Below are positions 37,322-48,100 of a stretch of DNA of 64,000 bases, piece after piece. The translations under genes were made by a program, and so were the position numbers. The stretch is from the NCBI GenBank assembly GCA_001970955.1, contig MPUH01000123.1:36752-100751 (forward strand), in the 5' to 3' direction. Numbering within the stretch: position 1 is the stretch's first letter; every line of letters starts with the position of its first letter. Source of the DNA: Stentor coeruleus. Taxonomy: Eukaryota > Ciliophora > Heterotrichea > Heterotrichida > Stentoridae. The notes beneath the pieces were generated by a model. It had not been told where the DNA came from, did no database searches, and saw nothing but the letters and a program-made list of their open reading frames with translations.

Positions 37322-37591
37322 ATGGACGATATTCCTGCTGTGATAAAAGCTGCTGATATGCCTGAGGAAAGAGCAAAAACGGTTATTAGGATAGCAGTTG
37401 ATGCTAAAAACAAATTCCCACAACTGAATTTGGTTGCGGCTTATATCAAAAGAGAGCTTGATAAACTTTATGAACCCAGTTGGCATTGCTGTGTTGGAGA
37501 CGGATTTGGAAGCTATATTACTCATGAGACGGGCAACTTAGTCTACTTCTTTCTCAAAGAAATGGCTGTCCTTGTGTGGAAAGCTGGATAA
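37322..37591 (+). CDS. DYNLL1: Dynein light chain LC8
   Basis: 89 aa, exactly the family length. The residues are LC8-typical: AVIKAADMPEE (6-16), LVAAYIKRELDKLYEPSWHC (37-56), VGDGFGSYITHETGNLVYFF (58-77) and the end AVLVWKAG. LC8 is a homodimeric hub in dynein motors, radial spokes and many other complexes. It starts 4 bp from the uL22m ATG in the opposite direction; single exon. Confidence 0.97.
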   Translation: MDDIPAVIKAADMPEERAKTVIRIAVDAKNKFPQLNLVAAYIKRELDKLYEPSWHCCVGDGFGSYITHETGNLVYFFLKEMAVLVWKAG

Positions 37592-38440
37592 TTAGTTATA
37601 ACTGGAAACTTAATTTTGAATAGTGTATGTAGTGGCGGCAATAGTTTTGCAACTTTTTGTATAGACTGAGGATGAGGTAAAGAGTAGTGAGATTATTTAA
37701 TGTATTATGTTATACCCAACTCAAATTTTAGTGTGAATATGCTCTTCTTATTTTAAAGTATTAATTTTTTGTATTTTTATAGTGTAAGTTTTTTCTTTAA
37801 ACTTATGTACTTTTATAAGTTTTAAGACGTGAAAACTTGTTGATAAAAGGAAAGAATATCTTGATGGGTTTAAATCACATCAGAATTTCTTTTGTAAGCT
37901 AAAATTTTAGTTAAGATTATGAAAATATAAAATAATAGCTATAGGGTTATTTTCGACAACAATCAGAAACTCTTTTTTTCCTTATAGAGCTAACTGCTTT
38001 TATTAAAACTCTTGATAATAATAAGTTTAGTCTTTATTTCACTTTCTGAGAAATATTTGCTTGTAAATACAAAAAATATATAAAAAGATTAAAATTTTAC
38101 CTTCTTAGGATAATATATAGCTTTTCATAGATTTGAAAATTTATGCAGATTTGATGATTTTTATTAGTATTAAAGTTTGAATACAATCATAATGGCTTTT
38201 ATGAAATTTTTATATTTAATCTAATAGATAGGTTATCATAAAGTTAGTAAATTTTATTGACTTAAAAGCAAAAATTATAACACCATATTATTCTTATACA
38301 AAATTCATAAATTTATTATAATTATTACACTCCTTATCCNGGTTATCATAAAGTTAGTAAATTTTATTGACTTAAAAGCAAAAATTATAACACCATATTA
38401 TTCTCAAAGCATTTGACTTCATATTTACCTTTATTACAAT
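37592..38440. other. Intergenic containing an assembly join
   Basis: About 850 bases between LC8 and the SET-domain gene. The left 630 are AT-rich without a visible gene; the right end holds the 64-bp repeat and N at 38340. Confidence 0.5.
38231..38404. repeat. 64-bp direct repeat around a single N (assembly join)
   Basis: 38231-38294 and 38341-38404 are identical; the first copy is followed by 45 bp and an N at 38340. The second copy continues into the promoter region of the SET-domain gene. As with 23916-24000, this looks like an unmerged overlap; the 45 bp before N could be a contig end or a variant haplotype. Confidence 0.8.
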
Positions 38441-40096
38441 ATGGACATTAACATAGAAAAAACCCAAGCCTATCAGGAAGATCAGTATTACCAAGCTTAT
38501 AAAAAGTGGTTAGACGACAATGGGTGTATTTGTCCAAATGTAAAGAAAACATAGCTAGAATATCCTGTAGCCTTCTACGAAGAGGGCATAATAGGTGCTA
38601 CAGCCAAAACAGACATCCCTCCAAACAAAGCATACGTTTTTGTCCCATACAATCTGTGTATAAGCATACAAAAAGCTAAAACTAGTGAAATCAGTCACAT
38701 ATTCAAAAAAAGGTTTTTTACTCAGCATTCACGAGCAAACGATCACATCCTTTGGGTATTCATCCTCTACGAAAAGCTCAAAGGTACAGAGAGTTTCTGG
38801 TATCCTTATTTTAAAACCCTAAAAGGTTTTAGTAACATCATAGAATGGTCAGATGAAGAGCTTTCAGAACTACAAGATAAACTCTTAGTCTACGATAATC
38901 TCAAATGGAAAAATCGAATAGAAAGGATTTGGAAGTCTATTTATGGTATAATCAAAAACTATCCTGAGTATTTCCCTTTAGAAAAAAATCTTTATTCAGA
39001 ATTCATGTGGTCATGGCTTGTATGTTGTACTAGAGGTTATTCATGGGAAGGAGGTATGTTAATTCCAATGGCAGATAATTTAAATCATGGAATTATATAT
39101 ACAAGTTATCATGGTGAAGAAAAAAATACACTTAGAACTTTAGCTGAAAATAAAACAACTGATATTGATTATACAGATTTTTTGGGTATAGAAGTTAAAT
39201 ATGATATTCAAGTTGATAAAAGGACAAATAAAAATCGACTTGAAAAATTACTTGAGAAATCAGATATGCCTGAGATTAAAAATGTATGGGAATTAAATCA
39301 GATACTTGAGGGTTATAGAAGTAGTTCTAGTGAGGATGATGAAAGGATTGTTGCTGAATGTACTAGTGAGGAAGAAAGTCCATATGATGAAGATGATGAA
39401 CTACAGGAAGAATTTAAGGATTTAAATGAGAATTATTTTCTTATGAGTACTGGAGTTAGGACTTGTTTTAAAAAAGGAGAACAAGTGCTTAATTCGTATG
39501 GCCGGTTAAGTAATAGGAATTTATTGTTGGATTATGGGTTTGCTTTACCTGAAAATAGATATGATAGTGTGTTTTTTTTCCTTTGGCTTCCTAGGTCTGG
39601 AAGGGAAGGTCTTGTTAAAATAGAAGATATTGAAGCAAAAAGTGATGAGTATCTTTATTGTACAGAACTCTTTAGACTCAAACCAAAGCGTCTTAATATT
39701 GATGTTTTTATTTATTATAGAGAAGGTATGAAAAATGAACCTATTAAAAACTTCCCATCAGATATCAATGTAGAATTAGAGATAATTGATTGTTTTTTGA
39801 ATATTTGCTTCAAGCTTTATGAAGGTTTTGATACTAGTTTGGAGTATGACATTGAATTATTAAAAACCAAATGTTCACCAAGGTTACAAGGCGCTTTGAA
39901 TTATAGGATTAACCAAAAGAAAATTGTTTTGAATCAGATTAAAATGCTTGAAACACTTAGAGATTTATTAGAAGATATCAAAAATGGTAAGGATATATCA
40001 ACACATGCTAAAGGTAAAAGCTCACAGGAGATTATGGATTTATATCCATTAAGAAACTATTTAAGAGCACTTGAAGGGTATTTAAAGAAAATTTAA
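38441..40096 (+). CDS. SET-domain protein methyltransferase, SETD3/Rubisco-LSMT type (two exons)
   Basis: 546 aa; exons 38441-38539 and 38555-40096. The split SET domain of the non-histone LSMT/SETD3 class is visible: an N-terminal GIIGATAKTDIP segment (nt 38600 region), the long helical insert, MLIPMADNLNH (about 201-211, the PxADxxNH signature) and KKGEQVLNSYGRLSNRNLLLDYGF (about 340-363, the GEQ-x(3)-YG and YGF signature with the catalytic Tyr). An acidic insert rich in E/D/S (about 290-325) interrupts the SET domain. The C-terminal 150 residues form the helical Rubisco-LSMT substrate-binding domain. Known relatives methylate Lys or His of specific proteins such as actin; the substrate here is unknown. 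Confidence 0.88.
38540..38554 (+). other. 15-nt intron in the SET-domain gene
   Basis: GTAAAGAAAACATAG with an in-frame stop (TAG). Removal joins ICPN to LEYPVAF and gives one continuous frame to the stop. A at position 10. Confidence 0.9.
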
Positions 40097-40292
40097 TTAT
40101 CGTTATTTCGCATTATTAGGATTTTTATGAGTCTAAAAGTTTAGGATTATTTGTGTATGGTATAATAAAATATAGTATTTTTTTGTGTATTTTATGATAT
40201 TTTTTATGAAGTAAATTTTATGACAATTCTAAACTTCCAAAGAAAAAAAACTTAAAAATCAAAATAATTAACCTAAACTCTATTATACTAAG

Positions 40293-43200
40293 CTACTTTT
40301 TAGCTTTATTTATCTCGGTATTACTAGAATTAGATATATTTGATAAAGCAACAACCTTCGCCATATACTCTAAAGTTTCAACTTTTTTCCTTTGCATACG
40401 GAGAAAAGGATAATAAACAGCAGCATATAAAATAAACACAAAAATAGAAAACCCTATTGCAAAAGCTATATACAAATCCAAATTTTCCCTTATAAGAATC
40501 TCTGACCAATTCTCAGCCTCATCAGAAATTGTTATTAAAGTATTACTAATATTGACTATATTTGCCATATAAAGTCTAAATATTGGATCTATTTTTGGAT
40601 CGTGTGAGTATGTTATATAGTGTGATTCAAGAATATTATTAAGAACTCCAGCATAAACACCAGTTATCAAAATATTTGATGTATTTTGCACTTTAGTGAA
40701 AAGTAAGTCAAAAACTGTTTGTGACCTAAAATCTCCATATTCATGAAAGGCAAAATCATTCATTATACTTATCAATTCATTTGAAATTTTTATATGTTTA
40801 TATGAATAATCTGTGCTTATTGGCAGAAAATTAGGCGATAATCCAGCGAAGTCAAAATTCCAACTACTCATTAAATAGTTTCTGTCTATAAAACTTAATG
40901 TAGCAACTTTTACTTGAGCATTGACTACTTTATATGTAAAATCAGGTTTTTTATTTAGAAGAAAGCTAAATTTTTCGTAAAAATAATAATTGGATATAAT
41001 GTAGTAAGATACTCCTAAAATAAAAAAAGATAGTAATCTCCAAGCGTATTTATATGTATAAGAAAATAATATTATCCGGTTTTTTTGGTTTTGGGTTATT
41101 TTCTTTATAGAGTAATTTTTAGATTTATGAATAGTTTTCAACCTTTCAAGACAAAGTTGTTTAAAAAAAATAGATTCTTCCACAGCAATTTTTTTTATCT
41201 GGTTCCATAAAAAGTTCATTTTCTTCTGAGTATAAAACAAAAAAGGTAGCATCATAACCCCACTAATAGCCAAAATTCCAATGCTGAACCCAATAATTAT
41301 TTGTTTATTTTCAACTAAATCTTGCAATTTACTATGTTCGCATTTTAATACATTATCCAGTTCATTATTCAAATAAAATGACGCTTTACCAAAAGCATTA
41401 TACTCCAAAAACAGTACTTGGTCATTGAATAAAAATGTTTTTTTATAGACTTCATTAATGAAAAATTCCGATTTTTTCAATGTTTTAATCAAATAATCAT
41501 ACATAGTTAGAAACTCATAACCATACATTTTATCGCCTATAACAACCACAGGGATATTTGGTGAGAAAAAAACCTCAGAATCAAGGCAATGAGACCATGT
41601 ATCCGAGTTTTCTTTATAATAATGGGTCAGATTATAAAGTTTGTTATAATTTTCAATAAATTGATTGAAACTTAAAGGGGTATTTTTCAATGAACCTGCA
41701 GAATATGCGACTTGTGCCATGCCACTTATATCACCTAATGATGTTAATATAGAAATAGTTTCACCTAATATATTTATAGCTTTACGGGAAAGCTCATTTT
41801 CTATTGAAAGTTTAGCGAATATTAAAAATGATATGTTGGATAAAATGATTATACAAATCTATTTGGATGTTACTGATATGATTAAGATTATTTTGAAAAT
41901 TTCTATGGACTTTGTACATTGAGTTGAGATTTCAGATATTTTCTTGAGGTAGGATATTGAGTAAGAATTACTTGAAGATTTTTCATGATCTGCCTTGCTA
42001 TTGATAAGCAAAATACATTGGGTGTTATTTGTAGTGAAACTGTTTTCTTTATTAAAAATTTTATTTTTTTCTTCTGATGATTTATCGAATAGAATGTTAC
42101 AACTTTTTTCTTGAGAGTTGTAACTTGAACTTTCTTCTTCCTTACAAATCGAAACTACTCTTAAAATAATGGTATCAATAACTTTTTTGGTGTATAAAAT
42201 GTATATTGTTTTATTACCGATTTCAGTTTTATCGCTTTTATTTTCTTTTAATTTCTTTAAATCCAGTTTTAATATTTTTTCTATGTTGAACCCTTTAATA
42301 TTTGTAACTTCTTCATTTATATGCTTGCAAAATCCTCTAGTAATTTCTAATATTTCTCCTTTTTTATCAATAATAACAGATTCTCTTTTACATTTTAAAG
42401 GTCTAAAGCCAAATATAAAAACAGGATAAGGTATTGAAATCAGCATAACAACTACTAATGCTTCAACCCAATATCCTTGTGAATCTATAACCCCAATCTC
42501 ACCATTAATATACAAAGTTGAATTCTTAATACCTTTTTCAAACGATCTAAGCTTCTGATGAGTAAAAAGTTCTAAAAATGAAGGGAATATTGTTTGAGTA
42601 TAACGTTCTGAAAAATATTCTGTAGAAGATTTTAACAACTTTTTGATTTTGCTATTAAAATAAACTATTTTCCCTGTATTATCAGCAAGAAACATAGGAT
42701 TTTCTTCAGAAAACACTAAATTTTGCCTGACTTCTTTGGACTTTTGGAATTTAATCAAATTTTCTTTTTTTATATTTAAATTTAAAGCTTTCTCTCTATC
42801 TCCAAGAATATTATCTACAAAACTTACATAAAAACTTAGGAACATTGCAGAGTCATTGTAAATATTATTATATTTTGAATTGAAATTTTTTAGCTTGTTA
42901 AGGTTTTTTTTAAAAGTTTTTAATAAATCACAAAGATTTGATTCAATTGGAGCTTTTAAGACTATGTTTTTAAGAAAAGTGAATACTGAAACTATAGTTT
43001 TTTTATCTAGTTTTTTTAGCTTTTCAAACTTGCGGAGTTTGGTGAGTAGTTGGTATTCTTCGGAAATATTTAGAGTTTTGGAGATTTCGATTTTTAGGAT
43101 GTATTCTTGAAAATCTTCTTCAAGTGAGCTATGGAATATTGATTTAGGGTTCAGTTCGATTATAGCTAATTTCTCATTTGAACATGAGTAAAAATAAAAA

Positions 43201-44396
43201 CTAGAAACCCAAACAGCAAAAAGTTTTGGCCTGTAATTTAAATAATGTTTTGAAAAGCAACTAAACATTTCAATAGTTTGATCTATAGATTCATTTTTCA
43301 TATTTATAAGCCTTTCTCTAATAAATAACTCAAACTCTCTTAAGTTTTTAATGCAACTAAGTTGAGTAGAATAAATTCTCCCAATCCTAAACTTCATAAC
43401 AAAAAACCATAAAACAGCACATAATGGAAACAAAAAAATCAAGCCTAAAACACAAAAAAAAGCATTATTTATAGCATATCCAATAGCATTCACTAAGGAT
43501 GATACAATAATAAAAACATGAATAATACTTTGAGAATAATTTGCCTTAAGACTATAAAATGGTAAGCAATAGCAATACATTATCGCTGGGATTAAATGTA
43601 AGATTAGAAGTAAAAATCTGTAAATAAGGAAATTGCCTTGAGATATAAAAGAATAAAGTATGATACTAATGTAATTAATAATAACTGAAGTTTTTTTAAC
43701 ATCGCTTGTAGATTTTGCATTTAAAGATTTTTTTGCGTTAAAATGCTTGCAGTCGTAAGAGAAAATAATGTTGCAATAGCAGATGAATATGAGGATAATC
43801 AAACATAAAATACTCAAAATTAACCCTAAAGTTCCTTGATCTAGAGATACAGTTTTTGTGTATTCAGTTGATTGTTCTGATTTCCAAGAGTACTTTAAAA
43901 CCATTGATAAAAGCAAGAATAATATATAATTCCCTATATCTGTCAATATAAAAAGTTTACTTGTTATAAGGACTAAATTTTTGGAAATGGTTTTTTTAAA
44001 GGCAGTAAAGATGAACAAGATAGCTAAAATTGCTAAAAAGCCCAGATAAAAACCAAAAGTTCCATAAATACAAGGCTGAATTAAGTCCATCTCTACACAC
44101 AAAGCATCAAATCTTGAATATTCTAAAATCGTCCAAACTTTCCCATAATTTTCCCATCCTTGTATTGGAGTATCTCTTATCCAGACAATAGAAGCGACTT
44201 GGATTAGAACTATAAGATTTTGTGCATAGAAAAGAAGTTCATGAAACAATGAAAAAATTTCTGGTGAACGAATCATGTAAAACAACCTAAATAATTTGAA
44301 GGTTATTTTTTTCCATTTCGGCATTTTCATCTTCAAACTTAAAAGCGAATTTTCAAACTCCTGGCTTTCGAATTCTTGATTAATCATATTATTCAT
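40293..44396 (-). CDS. Large multi-pass membrane protein with a PAS domain, paralogue A (two exons)
   Basis: 1362 aa from the ATG at 44396 (an upstream in-frame TTG is not a credible start). Exons, minus strand: 44396-41874 and 41858-40293. The N-terminal 350 residues carry about nine hydrophobic helices, a soluble helical region follows, then a PAS-like domain (about 555-655: NPMFLADNTGKIVYFNSKI) and a second soluble domain with GEILEITRGFCKHINEEV, resembling another PAS fold. The last 500 residues have four to six helices, including IFVFILYAAVYYPFLRMQRKK near the end. This architecture matches the large PAS/multi-TM (tiny-macrocyst-like) proteins that are expanded in ciliates; their role is thought to be sensory or signalling. 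It is colinear with the next gene, so the two are tandem duplicates. Confidence 0.75.
41859..41873 (-). other. 15-nt intron in PAS/TM paralogue A
   Basis: Read on the minus strand: GTAACATCCAAATAG. It contains an in-frame TAG; removal restores the frame across a membrane helix and aligns the gene with paralogue B. A at position 10. Confidence 0.92.
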
Positions 44397-44420
44397 TAAG
44401 ATTTTTTTCAGTGGTAACAA

Positions 44421-45136
44421 AATTTGTAAGCAAAAAACAACTATGGTAAATATACTAATCAGAAAACAGTCTAATGGAATAAGAAAATCTTATAAGGCTT
44501 AGGTTTATTTTTTATTAGTTTGTGTTGCTTATATAAAAGTTAACTACTTTTAATTGAATTTAAGTTATCAAGACCAAATTAGATTTTTTCATAACTAAAA
44601 AATAAAATTATAAATCAGGGAAATTATTTAATTATAGGATTATGTATAGCATAATTTCTCTTCATTTTAAAGAAATGATGCATTCTAGTTGCTATTTTTT
44701 GGTTCAGAGTATTAAATAAAGCTTATTAATGTAAAAAGTATGATTAGGGAATATTTTAAGTTAGTTTAACTAATAAAAAGTAGTTTTTAAAAGGTAAGTA
44801 GTTGGTTTAAAGCTTAGAATGATTAGAATTTAGTGATAATTATATAAATCAGTGGCATAAAACTTTTCATCATAGCATTTTTATCCTATGTCATTTCATA
44901 TATCTGATTTATTATACATAAAATTACAAAACAAAACATTTTTTATCAAATCTAACAAATATATACCCTAACTAATACACTTATCCCATACCATAATTCA
45001 CATACACCATAAACCTTATCTTCAAAAAAATACCCAAAAAAGTCTTAGATTACAACATACCTTTCTATATCATTTATCATTAGAATTCTAAAAAGATATA
45101 AATAAACCATAATTTATCTTAAAAACTTATTTCCAA
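44421..45136. other. Intergenic between the tandem paralogues
   Basis: About 715 bases. The left part should hold the promoter of paralogue A. It is AT-rich; no gene or repeat is seen. Confidence 0.4.
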
Positions 45137-48100
45137 TTATTTTTTCCCTTTATTTAATCCTCCACTATTATTCGAGTTCGAGATATTTGATACAACAACA
45201 ACTTCTGCAATATGTTCAAGTGCCTTAACTTTTTTCCCCTGCGTAAGTAAAAATGGATAATAAACAGCAGCATACAACATAAACATCAATACAGAAAACC
45301 CTAAAGCAAAAGATAAATACAAATTTAAATATCTCATAATAATAATTTCAGACCATGACTGCGCTTCATCAATAAGAACCTCTAAAGTTTTCCCAATCTG
45401 GGCAATATTTCCTAAATATACAACAATTATCGGATAAATCATAGGATTTCTTGAAAGTACTATATAATAAGATTCAATAATATTACAAAAAATAGCAGGA
45501 TAAACACCGGTTCTTAATATGTTTGTAGTATTTTGCACTTCAGTAAAAAGTAAATCGAAAACTTTTTTTGTTCTTATTTCACCATATTTTAACAAGGCAA
45601 ATTGATTCATACTATATTTTAATTTTTCTGAAGTTTCGATATGATAAGAAAGATAATCTGGGTTAATTGGCACGTATTCTGGGGATATTCCAATAATGTC
45701 TAAATGCAAATTATGCATTAAATAATTTCTGTCAATGAAATTCAATGTAGCAACTCTGACCCGGGCAGTAACTAGGTTGTATATGATATCAGGTTTTTTA
45801 TCAAGGAGAAATTGGAAGTTTTCGTAAAAGTAAAAGTTGGATATTATATAATAAGATGAACCTAAAATTATAAGTGATAAAATTCTCCAAACGTATTTAT
45901 AAGTATAAGAAAATAAAAGAACTCGGGCTTTTTGGTTTTGGGTTATTTTGGCTACTGAGTAATTATGAGTTTTATGATAATATTTCAATCGTTCAGCACA
46001 AAGTTTTTTGAAACCTATCGAATCTTCAACTGCAGTTTTTTTAATCTGGTTCCACAATAAATTCATTTTCTTCTGAGTATAAAATATAAAAGGTAGCATC
46101 ATACCTCCACTAACCGCTAAAATACCAAACCCAAGTACTATAAGCATAATTTTATTCTCATTTAACTCTTCAACTTTACTTTGTTCACATTTCATAATAT
46201 TCCCTAATTCATTATGTAAATACTTTGAAGCTTTTCCAAAAGCATTATACTCTAAAAACAGAACATATTCATTAATATTATATGTTTCATTAATAACTTC
46301 ATCATAAAACAAATTTGCTATTTGAAGGGTTTTCAATATATAATTATACATAGTTAAATACTCATATCTTGCTGTTTTGTTTTGTATAATAATCACAGGA
46401 ATTCTTTGAGAAAATAAAACTTCTGAATCAAGACAATTTGACCATATATCAGAATATTGTTTATAGTAATATGTCAGATTATAAAGTTTATTATATGCTT
46501 GATTAAATTGGCTTATTGTTAAAGGAATATCACTTAATGATCCTAGAGAATATGATATATAAGCCATACCACTTAGGTCACCTAGTGAAGTTAATAGATA
46601 TTTTGTTTCACCTAATATGTTTATAGCTCTTTGTGAAAGCTGTTTATTTATTGAAAGTTTGGCGAATATTAAAAATGACATGTTTGATAGGATGACTATG
46701 GTTATCTGTGTAATAATTACAGAGAGGATTAAGATAATTTTGAAAAACCTTATTGATTTTGTACATTGATTTCCTAGTTGATTTATTTTTTTCATGTATG
46801 CTATAGAGTATGTGCTGGATTGAGATTTTTCGTTTTCTGGTTTAGATTCAAAGAGTCGTGTTTCTTCATTAATTTTACTCGAACTAGTATTTTCCATATA
46901 AACATTTTGCTTTTCACTAAAATCAAAATTCTCAGAAAACAATTTTATCTCTTTTTCCTGTAAATTTTCACTAAAACTTTCTTCATCATTATAAATCGAA
47001 ACAACCCTCAAAGTACACCCATAAATACTTAACTTTGTATACATAGCAAAAACAATTTTATCATCAATCATAATCTTTTCAGTCTTATTCCTTTTCAAAT
47101 CTTTAATACTTAAATTCAATATTTCTTCAACATTAAATCCTTTAACATCTTCAATATTTTCTTTAATATATTTCTTAAATCCTTTAGTTCTTTCTAATAT
47201 AATCCCATTTTTATCAATAACAACAGACTGTCTATGATATTTTAAAGGTTTACAAGTAATCATAAATAAAGGAAATGATAATGAAATCAATAAAATAGTT
47301 ACTGAAGATTCAATCCAATAACTTTTTGAATCAATTAATCCTATTTGAGCATCTAAGTATTTATTATTTTCAAGAATCTCTTCTTCAAATGATGCTAAGT
47401 GTTTTTGAGAGAAAAAATCTAAAGACTCAGGGAATATAGAATGAACATACCTTTCAGAAAAATACACACTAGAAACTTTGAATAATTTCTGAATATGAAT
47501 ATTCGAGTAAATGATTTTACCAGTTTTATCAACTAAAAGTAAAGGATTTTCTTCTGAAAACACTATAGTTTGTCTTGTATCTTTAAATTTTTGATATTTT
47601 ATTAAATTGTCTTTTCTGATATTTAGCCCTAATGCTTTATCTCTATCTCCAAGAATAAAATTCACAAAAGTTGAATAAAAATTTAACAGCATAATAGAGT
47701 CACTAAATATTATAGTCAGTTTAGAATTAAGGGTCATAAGTTTGCTAAGATTTTTTTTGAAATCAAATACTAAACCTTCAAGATTTGGCTCTTTTGGAGC
47801 CCTTAAGTTAATATTTCTGAGGAATGTAAAGGCTGAAAGTAAAGTTTTTTTATCGAGTTTTTTTAGTTTTTCAAATTTTCTGAGTTTATTTATTAACTGA
47901 TATTCTGGTAGCTTTATAATTGCTTTGTTTATTTCAATTTTGAGGATATATTCTTGATAATCTTCTTCAAGAGAACTCCCAGTAATTGTCTTAGAATTGA
48001 GTTTAATTAAAGCTAAACTCTCATTAGAGCATGTATAAAAATAAAAACTAGAGAACCATATTGCAAAAAGCTTAGACTTACTAAAAGTGTTTTGCTTTGA

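Noticed and set aside
37318-37413. Upstream extension of uL22m by 32 codons
   Set aside because: It overlaps the well-supported LC8 coding region on the other strand and adds a hydrophobic stretch unlike uL22m; the internal ATG at 37317 yields a mitochondrial presequence.
44397-44420. Extension of PAS/TM paralogue A to a TTG codon
   Set aside because: An ATG at 44396 is available and aligns near the start of paralogue B.
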